12,607 nucleotides of DNA from Thalassiosira profunda (lineage: Eukaryota > Bacillariophyta > Thalassiosirophyceae > Thalassiosirales > Thalassiosiraceae): NCBI GenBank assembly GCA_036939355.1, contig JALLAP010000474.1, positions 1 through 12,607 of the forward strand, read 5' to 3'. Positions 1 through 8,636 of this stretch are shown here, piece by piece. The first letter of the stretch is position 1, and each line of letters opens with the position of its first letter. A program made the position numbers and the translations under genes. The notes beneath the pieces are model-generated. The model was not told where the DNA came from and made no database searches. It saw only the letters and a program-made list of their open reading frames with translations.

Positions 1-313
1 GAGGTGGGGCCCACGTGGGGATCCCCCACCTACGGCACGAAATCCCCCCACTAAATCCACAAGCCTAATCATTCCTCTCACTCATCACTCATCACCTAAT
101 CACCTCACTTTGAAAAGATAGTGCCGGCATTCTCATGGGTGCACTGTCTAGCTGTCGCAATTTGCGGTTGGACACTAATGAAGTTCATCCATTTTCCGCT
201 CCTCGCCAGTCCTCGCCCTGTGCTCCTCCCCACGCCACGCACTTCGGCACCTCGACCTGGATGGCGCCGCTTGGCCGGGACATAGCCCCTGTCCGTCTCC
301 TTTAGTTGCCACG
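1..313. promoter_or_regulatory. Upstream region of the DHRS1-like gene, with nested palindromes at the window edge
   Basis: No gene is supported here. The first 31 bases hold an inverted repeat with 8-bp arms (AGGTGGGG at 2-9 and CCCCACCT at 24-31). It encloses a perfect CCACGTGG palindrome (11-18, a G-box/E-box core) and GGGGATCCCC (17-26). Bases 75-110 are a low-complexity stretch of CTCATCAC-type repeats. The 5'UTR and core promoter of the + strand gene starting at 314 should lie here, but I see no convincing TATA box. The bZIP/bHLH reading of the CACGTG core is general knowledge of that motif and has not been shown for this gene. Confidence 0.35.
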
Positions 314-1550
314 ATGGTCTCTCCTCGCAGCCATGCACCGCATTTTCTCCGCGCGTTCGCCCTGTGCGCCGTCCTCCACATGCACATCTTGGTGCATGCA
401 CTGAGCTCGATCGCCTCGGCCGTTGACACCTACACCGTCCCCAACTTGGGCGGCCGCGTTGCAGTCGTCACCGGCGCATCGCGTGGCATCGGAAAGGGCA
501 TCGCTCTAGAGCTAGGCCGGGCCGGTATGACAGTATATGTCGCCTCGAGGAGTTCCAGATCGACAGGCTTCATATCCAGCGAGCGAGATTTGGGAGAGGC
601 CAATCGAGATTGCACCGTCGAAAGCACCTGCGACGAGATAAACGCCATGCCCGGAGAGGGCAGCGCGGTGCCCGTGGCGATGGACGTCTCCAACGATGAC
701 GAAGTGGCAGCGCTCGTTGCAAAGGTGGAAAAGGAATGCGGGCGCCTGGATGCAATCGTTTGCAGCGCATTCACAACGCCCCCCAATTTGAACGATGCAT
801 CCTTCCGGGACGACTTTTGGAAGCAGGGGGGCGCAATGTGGGACGCTTGCAATAACGTGGGCCTGCGCGGCTCCTACATCACTTGCTGCGAGGGCGTGCC
901 GCTTTGCATCGACACAGCCAAAAGCAAAGGAACTCGACCGCTCCTTGCGCTCTTGTCCAGCTTCGGGGGCAAAAGTTATACATTCAATGTGGCCTACGGG
1001 GTGGGAAAGGCTGGTGCGGACCGTCTTGCATCGGATATGGCTGTCCAATTGAGCAAGCACAACGTGGATACCGTTTCGTTGTATCCCGGAGTAGGTGAGT
1101 GATCGATATCACTATTGAATCATTCTACCTGGTGTTGTGCTGATGACGCAAATGCCCTGCATGACAGTTCAAACGGAGGGAAATGTGGAGATGGACAAAC
1201 GTGGGGAGTGGAAGGAAGCGTCAGGAGGGCTGGATCTAAGCATGGGGGAATCTCCTCGATTCACCGGACGCGCGCTAGCGACGCTGCTGGCAAAACCCGA
1301 ATTGACCAAGGAGAGGTCGGGGGATGTGGTGGTGGTGTCAGAGCTAGCAAAGGAACTGGGGTTTACAGACATTGACGGACGCGTGCCGCCGAGCATTCGC
1401 AATTTGCAATTCATTCTACCGGGCTTCGTCTTCCCGCAGATCGAGAAGGAAAGTGGGGCCTCATTGCCGGCCTGGGTGACGGAGAACGTGCCGGATTTCT
1501 TGCTGCCGTGGTTCGTATTCTCCGGCGGCCCGCCACCAACAGTTGGTTAA
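314..1550 (+). CDS. DHRS1: DHRS1-like short-chain dehydrogenase/reductase (exons 314-1094, 1168-1550)
   Basis: Spliced product of 387 residues, predicted to be an NAD(P)(H)-dependent oxidoreductase of the classical short-chain dehydrogenase/reductase family. The 73-bp intron (1095-1167, donor GTGAGT, acceptor ACAG) falls inside a Val codon, and splicing restores SLYPGVVQTE, the segment expected in DHRS1 proteins. Visible motifs are the Rossmann nucleotide-binding TGASRGIG (53-60), the structural Asn in NNVGLRG (about 180-186), the catalytic-region Ser in LLSSFGG (about 215) and the catalytic YGVGK (228-232). The C-terminal part keeps the DHRS1-type DIDGR and a hydrophobic tail. The usual NNAG motif after strand 4 is replaced by VCSAF (149-153). 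Residues 10-36 are hydrophobic and could be a signal peptide or ER anchor; Met23 is an alternative start. Human DHRS1 is about 313 residues and acts on steroids and retinoids at the ER; the substrate here is unknown. Family assignment is firm, DHRS1 orthology likely. Confidence 0.88.
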
Positions 1551-1843
1551 ATCCGTAATTGCAGAAACAACAAAGAGATTGATCTCAGTTTGCTGAACTG
1601 TCCCTTGAACTTGGCAAGTATTTACGTACGTACTTTTCGTACATACTAGAGGCCTCCAAACATTCCTCAATTCCTCATCCTCACGCTCCCGCTCCCTCCT
1701 CCGCCCCGCGCCCGCCGGTCACCCTTCCCGTGCCCCCAGGTCCCTTGCATAGCCCCATCCGGTGGACCTCTATTGGTCGCCCTGCACTGTGGGTGTGTTT
1801 ACTCATTTGCAACTCTTCCCGAGGATACCGAGACTGAGAGATA
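1551..1843. promoter_or_regulatory. Intergenic spacer: 3' end of gene 1 and promoter of gene 2
   Basis: No coding potential is supported in these 293 bases. Near 1620-1645 there is an alternating TACGTACGTAC tract followed by CGTACATAC. Bases 1665-1745 form a strongly pyrimidine-rich, C-rich stretch on the + strand, suited to a promoter or 5'UTR of the downstream gene. The 5' leader directly before the ATG at 1844 is GAGATA, with A at -3. I see no clear TATA box. Confidence 0.3.
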
Positions 1844-2732
1844 ATGGCAACACAACTTTTGGTGCATGCGCGTCGGATTGCAGTGGGAGGAACGTCGGGG
1901 CTGACCGGTTACGCCGCCTACAAGAGCCAAACGGATCCTATTCATCTCTTCTGGGTGAGTGTCAGCGAGTGATGATAGGCAGCACATACCTCGTTGTTTG
2001 CAATTTCCGCACCCTCACCAAGCATTTCATTTTGCTTCACATGCACCGCAGGATCTCGATCACACCATCCTCTGCTCAATCAGCCCCATCCCCGCCAATG
2101 ATATCGGTGGCGAGAAAAACAGCGGTAGCACTGTATCAAAATGCCCCGTCTCTCTCAATTCAATGCTGCCATCTCCGCCGCCGTTGGACCAGTTCGAGCA
2201 AATAGATGATGATTTCGACTTTGATCCTCAAACGCTTTCTCCCAACACCCGCACTTATTTCCGTCCTGGCGCACAGGCTGCTCTGCGGCTGTGTTCGCTC
2301 TTTGCAACAAATCATGTTTACACTGCTGCGCAAGAGAGCTATACGAACAATATTCTGACAGAGCTGGATCCAGACAAGTCGCTGTTTGGACCGAGAGTGT
2401 TGCATCGGGATGACTATCCGCAGATTGTTAAGGAGGGAAAGAATCTGGAAGTGGCCACTGACAACATGCAACGGGCCATCTTGTTTGACGATAGAGAGAG
2501 GAACTTCAAGCCGCAGCGCTACGAAAATGGAGTTGCTGTTCTCCCTTTCACGCCCGAGAGAGTTGCAAATTGCCACGGAAAGTGGGGCGGCTACATTGAA
2601 GAGCTGCAAGAGTGTGCTCGTCTGGTCGGGATCTCACTCTGGAGTCATGTTCATTTCAGTGGAGACGCAAGGAAGGTTGTCAAATGGGTTCGAAACTGGA
2701 AGGAAGGAAAGAAGGAAGATGCAAAGAGCTAA
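1844..2732 (+). CDS. HAD-superfamily FCP1/NIF-type phosphatase-like protein (exons 1844-1954, 2052-2732)
   Basis: Spliced product of 263 residues. Exon 1 encodes 37 residues ending HLFW, and the 97-bp intron (1955-2051, GTGAGT...CCGCAG) is phase 0. Splicing creates the HAD signature FWDLDHTIL, with the expected nucleophile Asp38 and acid Asp40 (DxDxT). Further FCP1-homology features are YFRPG (106-110), YTAAQ with the motif II Thr (127-131), lysines near 164-167 as possible motif III, and FDDRERN (182-188) as motif IV. Proteins of this family (FCP1, SCP, Dullard, TIM50) are Ser/Thr phosphatases or import-motor scaffolds. All catalytic positions appear present, so activity is plausible. The N-terminus (MATQLLVHARRIAVGG) is basic and lacks acidic residues, which would fit a mitochondrial presequence, but localisation is uncertain. 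An acidic insert lies between DxDxT and RPG (about 85-100). The start ATG is in good context and precedes the only sensible first exon. The substrate is unknown. Confidence 0.82.
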
Positions 2733-2739
2733 CTGGACG

Positions 2740-5700
2740 CTAGGATGTTCTTCCCAAAATGCCACCTCTGCTGCTCCCAAGCGCAAAGTCATCATCCTCT
2801 TCCCAATTGGGTTGCCGTTTGAACAGTAGTATCGGTATGGCCGCCAGCACCAAGGGCAAACAGACGATGAGCCACAGCCCTCCCATGTAGTTGACGTTCC
2901 ATCCAATGTGAAAGGTGTCTTCGTACACGATGCCGTGGCTTGTGCGCAATACCACCGAGAAGGCATAGTAGCCGGGACCATACGGAATTTGGATGCGTTC
3001 CGTGTAGACACCGGGGTCATCGTAAGTGTGCGAAAAGACGGTGCGCTTGGCATTCATCCCGGCGCGGACGTCGACTTGATAAGTTCGTCCTGGATCCGCA
3101 TCGCGCCGTCGATCAAAGATCTCAAAAGTTACCGGAACGTAAATGCCCAAAATGTCTCTGAACTGTCGCGAAATTGGATGAATGAAAATGCCCTGCGAAG
3201 ACGAGAATCCGTGGGCTTGCGCATTGTGGCTGCCTGGAGCGCGCGAGACCCCGGCCGACCAGACGTTCAATGCGTGGTACGGGACCACATCCGACTCCAA
3301 CGTGAGAATCTCTCCTTGGGAGGTTGTCACGACGAGATCGAGGCCGCCTGTGCCATGGACGTCGTCCGCCTGCACCATCGCTGGAATGGTATCGCCCACG
3401 TCAATTGTCTGCTCGCAAGCAGTAGCGCCTTCAATGATGTGAAGCGTAGATCCAAGCGGTTGCACGACATGCACGCCCCGGCCAGCTCCGCCATGAGGCC
3501 TGGGATTTGTCTCGCTTGCATCATAATGCCTGGCTGCGTCAACGTTGATTGCGCGGATTGACGCTATAGTTTCCTCAGATATGCCGTGAATGCGATCGAG
3601 CCAGTGTTGTTGATTTTCGTGCAGGTCAATGAGCAATGGCTGTGGGATGGGAGATGTGTGCGAAACGCTCGATCCGCCCTCAACGGCAATTGGAAAGTGC
3701 GGAAGGTCATCGCCGGTGACAGCGTCGATGGCATAGAGACGATACTCTAGCACCTCGTGTTTGTCCGGTCGGCTGACATGGTCTCGATCCGTCGTGGCAA
3801 TCCGGGCAAGAAGAACAATTGCAAGCTTGCCAGTTCCCTCCACGTCTCCCATGCTCATCGGACTCGTCCCTCGAACCACATGAGCAACCTCACTCTTTAA
3901 GTCCGTTTCGTCCTCCTTCAGAAGACTTCGTGCCCACAACACGTCTCCATCGACATCCAGGGACACGATGTCCCCTCCCGCATCGACAACAAAGACCTCC
4001 AGATTCGTGTTGCCAACGACGTCCTCAACGAGAACCTTTTGCTCTATGGGGTGTCGCATTTGCACGGGCCATCCGCTCCTCGATCCGTGCCATTGGACTT
4101 CCAGCGCATACACCAATCCCATGCTCGTTCCAACAATGACGTGATTCTTATCTCCTCCATCGAGCCTGGCTGCGACAGGAGTGGCCAATGCCCACGCGCC
4201 CACTGTGAAACAAAGGTGACGTTAGACATGGCAACAACAGAGAGACTGGTGGACAAAGATGCCCACTGCACTCACTTCCACTCCTTGAGTCAGAATTGAT
4301 GCCGGCTGTTCCGCCTTTGGCGATATCACCAAGTGGCGCCGACCAATCTGTCGACAAATCCAACACCTCTTGGAGTGACCAGTACTTCCACCGGAGATTG
4401 TAGCCCAGTATTGCCGACGCCACATACCTCCCTCGTTGCTCCTCCCTCTCATCCCCTCCATCGGCATTGGCATGCTTTCCAAAGCTCTTTCCCTTGGCCT
4501 TTGACGGATCCCTGCACTCGTCTTCGTCAAAGTAATACGACACGGCGCACAAAACCAACTCGTCAATACGGTCTTCCGCCTTGGTGCTCGTTCCCGCATA
4601 CGCCCGGGGCAGCTCCACCAACGAGCACGTCGACAACAAATGAGGCGGCAACCGCAGGTAGTTGGAGTTGTGATAGTACTTGTCCTGCGCCTCTTGGTAC
4701 TGATCGTAGGAATCCCATCCCTCTGGCGCCTCGGGCTTGTACATGTCGTCGCCGTATCCGTAGCGGCCGTAATAGTCATCCATTCCGTGAATTGGGTAAT
4801 CTGGGTGGTCGGCATCGTCAGGATCTGAGTGGATGGATTCGACTGCACCATCCTCGTTTGAACCTAACTCATCCTCGTGCTGACGTTTCATGTCGTCATA
4901 GGGATAGTAGTCGTCTCCCCAATTCGCTCCAAGGTCGTGGCCGGCCGACTCGGTCCCGTCAGGCGGCGCACCCATGCCGTCGTCGTATAGTCCGGGGTCC
5001 TCGTCGAAGTTGTAATCGTCCGCGTAGTGATCATGTGCTCTGCCTGCCCCCATATCGCTACCCGGAACGCCGTGCGCATCGTGATTGGCCTCTGGCTCAT
5101 TGACAACTTCCTGCAAACGTCGATGGGTGGCACTCTCATCCGAAGCTCCCTCCACTCTCTCATCCTCCCCGTCGCCCTTCTCCTCTTTCTCGTCCTCCGC
5201 TTTCTCCTCTTTCTGGCTTTGCATGTCCTTCAATTTCCTCCTCTTCGCAAGCCCTTTCGCCATGTCGATATCCATGTTCAGCACATCTCCCGACACGCCC
5301 CGCAACGCCTCCTCGTCGTGCTTTCCCCGCCACGACTCCTCGCCGGTCCCCGCGAAATACGTGTGATACGGCTCAAAGTCCTCCCACTTGGTGTGATTTT
5401 CCTGCGCGGTCGTTATCTCCACCGCCTTTGCCTCGCTCGTCTTGTTGATGGCCGTGTCGTACCACCCCTTGCGCACGTACAATCGCGGGATGGAGAGGCG
5501 GCGGTAGTACCTCCTCCGCCGCTGGTGTCGGTTCATGTCCTCCTTGGAATCCGCGTGCTCAAAGTCCAACCCCACCATGTGAAGATTGCCGTCGTAATCC
5601 CCCAGGATGGCATCGGCAATCCCATCGCCCTCCACGTCGTGCACAATCGGCGATGTGTGATAGAACGACGAGCTTTCGAAGAGAAGTGGGAACTGCTCGT

Positions 5701-6373
5701 CCTCCTTCAACTGCTCGGCCGATTGCCCCTCCACCCCTCCACTGGATTTGCCACTCTCGGGATTGACGTCGCTGCGCGTCCCCATGCCGCTGCTCGGCGT
5801 CCACATTTCCAACACCTCGTAATCCGTCGTGAGCAAAATCTGCCTTCCCGAACCGGCGTCGAAATCGGGGTGCAGCGGGTAAATGATCGGAGCCGTGTGG
5901 GTGCCCACGCCCGTGTGTTGGCCATTATTTTGTGTCGTTCCATCGGACTGCGCCGCAGTGCGGGAGGAGGCGCCGAAGTGGGCGCTGTGGGTGGACCCCA
6001 GCCGGAAGGAGAGGGGGCAGCGAGGGTCCTCCTCCTTCCGCTTCGACGGCTGCCGCGTCACTTCGTTCTTGTGAATCCTGGTGGTGCGGCGAGCATCATT
6101 TTTATGTGAGCATTTGCAGATAAAGTGGATATTTGCAAATGATATGCAATAAACATGCAATTGTCTGGCAACGAGCGACGCTCACCTCCCCTCCGTCCCT
6201 CGTTGCTCGGCCCCATCCTCCAAGATCCTCCGGGCCACGATATCTTGATCGAAGGGGTCTGTGCGGTACGCAACGTAAGGCCTTGATTTGGGATTGGCGT
6301 GCGCCAAATCGACCGCCGCCAACAGCGCCACCCCCAGAAGAGCCGTGACGGCGGTGGCGGCCGCGGATTGCAT
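2740..6373 (-). CDS. DEX1: DEX1-like FG-GAP repeat membrane protein (exons 6373-6186, 6077-4276, 4202-2740)
   Basis: Spliced product of 1150 residues. Introns are 6185-6078 (108 bp, GTGAGC...CCAG) and 4275-4203 (73 bp, GTGAGT...CACAG); both junctions keep the frame. Residues 1-26 look like a cleavable signal peptide (cleavage near AHA/N). FG-GAP/integrin-alpha-like segments with Asp/Gly loops include HDVEGDGIAD (about 209-218), ARLDGGDKNHVIVGTSMG (about 674-692) and DDVHGTGGLDLVVTTSQG. A transmembrane helix lies at about 1103-1124, followed by a short acidic tail. This is the layout of plant DEX1 (DEFECTIVE IN EXINE FORMATION 1): a long lumenal or extracellular calcium-binding propeller domain plus a C-terminal anchor. 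Arabidopsis DEX1 is about 900 residues; the excess here is mainly a charged Lys/Glu stretch and an Asp/Tyr/Gly-rich insert (about 340-530). In plants it is needed for pollen-wall patterning; a cell-surface or secretory role here is inference. The ATG at 6373 was chosen because it starts the signal peptide, although the frame stays open upstream. Confidence 0.85.
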
Positions 6374-6937
6374 GGCTCTGGCGCAAGTCCACTGCCCCTC
6401 GCGGCCTTCGGGTGAGTGTTGTGGGTTGTGGGGTGCGCAAGGCTGTGGATCAGGGGGCGGATTCGTGTCGGGGATCGGGGGCGGGCTCTCTCCCCGCCGT
6501 GGGCACTTCAACACCTAACAAATTGTTCTAGCTCTACAGCTTTTCGTGGCCGGCGGCCGATCCGCCGCAAGTAGGAGGAATCAGTACTAATGCGACATGG
6601 AGTTTTTGACGGCACGACACGCGTTTGAATCGGGCTGTACTAAACTTGACACCGACCGCCAATGACACGCGTCATTGGCCGTCAATAGCCCGGTACGTTC
6701 AAAATTGCTCGATAATTTCCTTCGCTACGATGTTTAGTTTAATGTCCGACCGCTAAACGAATACCAACGGCGGAATAGTAGTACCTGGTCTTTCAGGTGC
6801 GCGTCGGCGGCCGACCACGAAAAGCTGTAAGCGGGGAAAAAATGCCGTATTACGGGGGATGCCCGTACGCCCGAATTCTTCTTCCTCCTTAGTTGCTCCT
6901 CTCCATCCTCTCCTTGCCAGCCGCTGGCTGCTCCAGG
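6374..6937. promoter_or_regulatory. Shared divergent promoter region between the DEX1-like and IMPACT-like genes
   Basis: This 564-bp gap separates two start codons that face away from each other. It holds an inverted repeat of CCAAT boxes (6658-6679, separate entry), a CGGCGG-CCGAT-CCGCCG stem (6551-6567), and the direct repeat GACACGCGT, present near 6616-6624 and again at 6664-6672. The 6890-6937 part is pyrimidine-rich and likely the 5'UTR of the + strand gene. The reading frame of the - strand gene runs open to 6514 but has no homology-like content there, so I read it as 5'UTR. Confidence 0.45.
6658..6679. promoter_or_regulatory. Inverted pair of CCAAT boxes
   Basis: A perfect inverted repeat with 9-bp arms, GCCAATGAC (6658-6666) and GTCATTGGC (6671-6679), is separated by ACGC. 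Each arm holds a CCAAT core reading towards one of the two divergent genes. CCAAT is the NF-Y binding core in eukaryotes. Placement about 260-280 bp from each start codon fits a shared element. The regulatory function is inferred. Confidence 0.45.
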
Positions 6938-7963
6938 ATGGAGCAAGAGGTCCGAGAACGCCGCGCGGACGAGATCGAGGCGCTTGAAGCATTCTACGGC
7001 GACGATCTGCAAAGGTCGCTGCGAGGAGACGATGATGTGACGAGCAGTGCATGTTGCGATGATGGTGCACCACCATCTGGCGAGGCCGCCGACGATCGCG
7101 CCATACCGCTGGAGGGGCCGTGGTTCCTGCGCATACGCGACGCCAACGTAGATTGCGATGCAGACAATGGCAAGGGCTCGAGTTTGGGATCGCCCACTTT
7201 GGAGATTCGCCTGCCTTCCTGTTATCCTCTCGGGGAGGAGTGCCCGGAACCGATATTGCACAACGTCATGATGCAGCCACAGCTGAAACGACAACTGTTG
7301 GAGGAGCTGAAGGATATGCACGAGGCTGAAATGGACGTGGGTATAATGTGGGGAGAGCGATGTCGAGAGGAGTTGGCATCCGGTGAAATGTCTGGTATGG
7401 ATGATGGAGATTGTGCAGAGGAAAATGATGCAAATTGCACAACGGACGCAACTCCAGACGGCAACGATGACACAAAAGCAGTGAGAACGTTCACTCCACC
7501 CACCACAAGGCACAGCCAGTCGATACGGAACTTTCCTGTTGACGTCATATCCAACCCAACTTATGAGCGCAAAATAGTACGGACCCCGCCCTTCCATCCG
7601 CCCAAGAGTGGGCCAGCGGAACTCATGGTCGCTCACGTCTGTTCGGTAACATGCATGGAGCACGTGCAATGGGCATTGGCAGAGTTACTGTTCAATGACA
7701 AGAAGGTTGCAAAGGCAACGCACAATATGTTTGCATATCGATTCACTAACGACGATACTTTGATCTCCGACTGCGATGACGATGGCGAGAAGGGCTCTGG
7801 AAGCAAGCTCGCCGCATTGCTTGACATGACCGGCGTGGAAAATGTCCTCGTGGTGGTATCAAGGTGGTACGGAGGGGTCCACCTGGGACCGGCACGGTTC
7901 AAGTGGATTGCCGGAGTTGCAAGGGATGGACTGGTGCAGGGAGGGTTTCTTGAGGGAAGTTGA
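6938..7963 (+). CDS. IMPACT: IMPACT/Yih1-like protein (RWD domain plus UPF0029 domain), intronless
   Basis: Product of 341 residues from a single exon. The N-terminal RWD domain (about 1-150) begins with EIEALEAFYGDD, the typical RWD opening, and contains the SCYPL segment expected before the domain's conserved Pro-rich loop. An acidic, low-complexity linker (about 150-215) follows, then the UPF0029/Impact domain (about 220-335) with KKVAKATHNMFAYRF, DDDGEKGSGSKL and VVVSRWYGGVHLGPARF, which is close to the family signature. In yeast and animals this architecture (Yih1, IMPACT) binds GCN1 through the RWD domain, blocks GCN1-GCN2 contact and so dampens eIF2-alpha phosphorylation during amino-acid starvation. 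The same cytosolic role is expected here but has not been shown. The ATG at 6938 is the first in frame; the open frame upstream has only non-ATG codons. The protein is somewhat longer than Yih1 (258) and similar to human IMPACT (320). The RWD core carries an acidic insert (about 30-55). Confidence 0.92.
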   Translation: MEQEVRERRADEIEALEAFYGDDLQRSLRGDDDVTSSACCDDGAPPSGEAADDRAIPLEGPWFLRIRDANVDCDADNGKGSSLGSPTLEIRLPSCYPLGEECPEPILHNVMMQPQLKRQLLEELKDMHEAEMDVGIMWGERCREELASGEMSGMDDGDCAEENDANCTTDATPDGNDDTKAVRTFTPPTTRHSQSIRNFPVDVISNPTYERKIVRTPPFHPPKSGPAELMVAHVCSVTCMEHVQWALAELLFNDKKVAKATHNMFAYRFTNDDTLISDCDDDGEKGSGSKLAALLDMTGVENVLVVVSRWYGGVHLGPARFKWIAGVARDGLVQGGFLEGS

Positions 7964-8202
7964 TGAAGCTTCGTAACGACAAAAGCACGTATCTTTAGTG
8001 CCACTTCACCAAGGAGCCACGTATTCTTCCTTGCTCTAGGTTTGTATCACTGGTTCATCTGCAATTCATCCGCTTCACTCTGTTGTGCGAGGTGGTCAAG
8101 AGGTGGTTGATTGATCGATTGATGCTCGCTCTCGGTTGAGACTCCATCCCCGATCGGCACTAAAATCGTATCAAACGGTCTGAGGACTGTCCGACCCGTC
8201 AG

Positions 8203-8271
8203 GCGTTGAAGAAATGAATTTGCTTCACCCTTCTTCCGTCCGCGCTTCTTCGTGGCGTTGGACGTCGGACC
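8203..8271. repeat. Diverged direct repeat, copy A (copy B at 8334-8392)
   Basis: The two copies share the identical 16-mer GAAATGAATTTGCTTC (8211-8226 and 8339-8354), flanked by similar GCGTTGA on the left and by related C/G-rich sequence with CGTCG...ACC on the right. They lie about 130 bp apart, and copy B is about 10 bp shorter. This looks like an old local duplication. On the - strand copy A reads KKRGRKKGEANSFLQRLTGR, while copy B keeps only EANSF and a few flanking matches. Confidence 0.55.
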
Positions 8272-8321
8272 GCCTCGGTTGTGCCAAGCACAACAACTGA
8301 TCCTTCTCCAACGTCCAAGCC
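8254..8321. repeat. Nested inverted repeats (possible stem-loop or cruciform)
   Basis: The outer arms are TTGGACGT (8258-8265) and ACGTCCAA (8311-8318), extendable to GGC/GCC with a one-base bulge (8254-8265 against 8311-8321). The inner perfect stem GTTGTGC (8278-8284) and GCACAAC (8288-8294) has a 3-base CAA loop. The structure is seen directly; no function is assigned. Confidence 0.5.
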
Positions 8322-8411
8322 GTTGTGCGTTGAGCGTTGAAATGAATTTGCTTCCACCTCTTGCGCCCGCCGCTTGGCGTCGACCGTCGACCAAACAACC
8401 GCCGCCTCCTC

Positions 8412-8425
8412 CCATAAATTTATGG
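8412..8425. promoter_or_regulatory. Perfect palindrome CCATAAATTTATGG, candidate TATA-like element
   Basis: This 14-bp perfect palindrome is the most A/T-rich element in the region before the 44-residue gene. It sits about 60-70 bp upstream of the proposed 5'UTR intron donor, so a transcription start about 30 bp downstream would leave a short non-coding first exon. It could serve as a TATA box on either strand. This is inferred from position and composition. Confidence 0.35.
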
Positions 8426-8483
8426 AAGCGCGCCGGCCGGTGAAGCTGCAACTTGCCTTCTACTACTACACCCAGAAACAATT

Positions 8484-8617
8484 GTAAGTGCTGCAGCGCC
8501 TGGGTGCAGCCGATCGCGGGCCACCGTTGAGCGGCTGCCGGAACTCTAATTCATGCATCTCTCTCCGTGATCGCTTCGCATCTCACACCCATTCCATTCC
8601 GCCTTTTCGCCCCACAG
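8484..8617 (+). other. Probable 5'UTR intron of the 44-residue gene
   Basis: A strong GTAAGT donor at 8484 and a pyrimidine-rich TTTTCGCCCCACAG acceptor ending at 8617 define a 134-bp intron ending 19 bases before the start codon. The donor and acceptor match the style of the other introns in the window. Introns in the leader next to the start codon are common in strongly expressed eukaryotic genes. This is inferred from signals only. Confidence 0.5.
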
Positions 8618-8636
8618 CCGCAGAAGCAACAGCAAG

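Larger units (their letters stand above)
7964..8483. other. Non-coding spacer with nested inverted repeats and an internal duplication
   Basis: I support no gene in these 520 bases. They contain the 3' end of the IMPACT-like gene and the promoter of the 44-residue gene. Notable structures are a TTGATTGATCGATTGATG tract (8107-8124), a diverged direct duplication (8203-8271 and 8334-8392), nested inverted repeats (8254-8321), and a perfect 14-bp palindrome (8412-8425). The - strand frame across 8047-8481 is open, but only a short patch of it resembles a protein family (see findings). Confidence 0.4.

Noticed and set aside
1959..2051. Upstream extension of the HAD-phosphatase second exon, starting at the GTG codon at 1959
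   Set aside because: This stretch is the intron. The GTGAGT donor at 1955 and CCGCAG acceptor at 2051 join HLFW to DLDHT and give the complete HAD motif, which the unspliced frame does not.
5027..6109. 360-codon open frame on the + strand
   Set aside because: It lies antisense to exon 2 of the DEX1-like gene. Its product is a repetitive Leu/Val/Arg-rich sequence with no family pattern, while the opposite strand has conserved motifs and correct splice junctions.
6374..6514. N-terminal extension of the DEX1-like protein upstream of the chosen ATG
   Set aside because: The extension is Pro-rich without a signal-like segment. Starting at 6373 places a clear signal peptide at the very N-terminus, as expected for this family.
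6734..7669. 311-codon open frame on the - strand
   Set aside because: It overlaps the IMPACT-like gene, whose + strand frame shows full RWD and UPF0029 signatures. The antisense product is His/Cys/Ser-rich noise.
8047..8481. 144-codon open frame on the - strand as a full gene
   Set aside because: It has no ATG in good context for a conserved domain. Only about 15 residues resemble an Sm-like protein, and no exon completing such a domain is found downstream. The short resemblance is kept only as a low-confidence finding.
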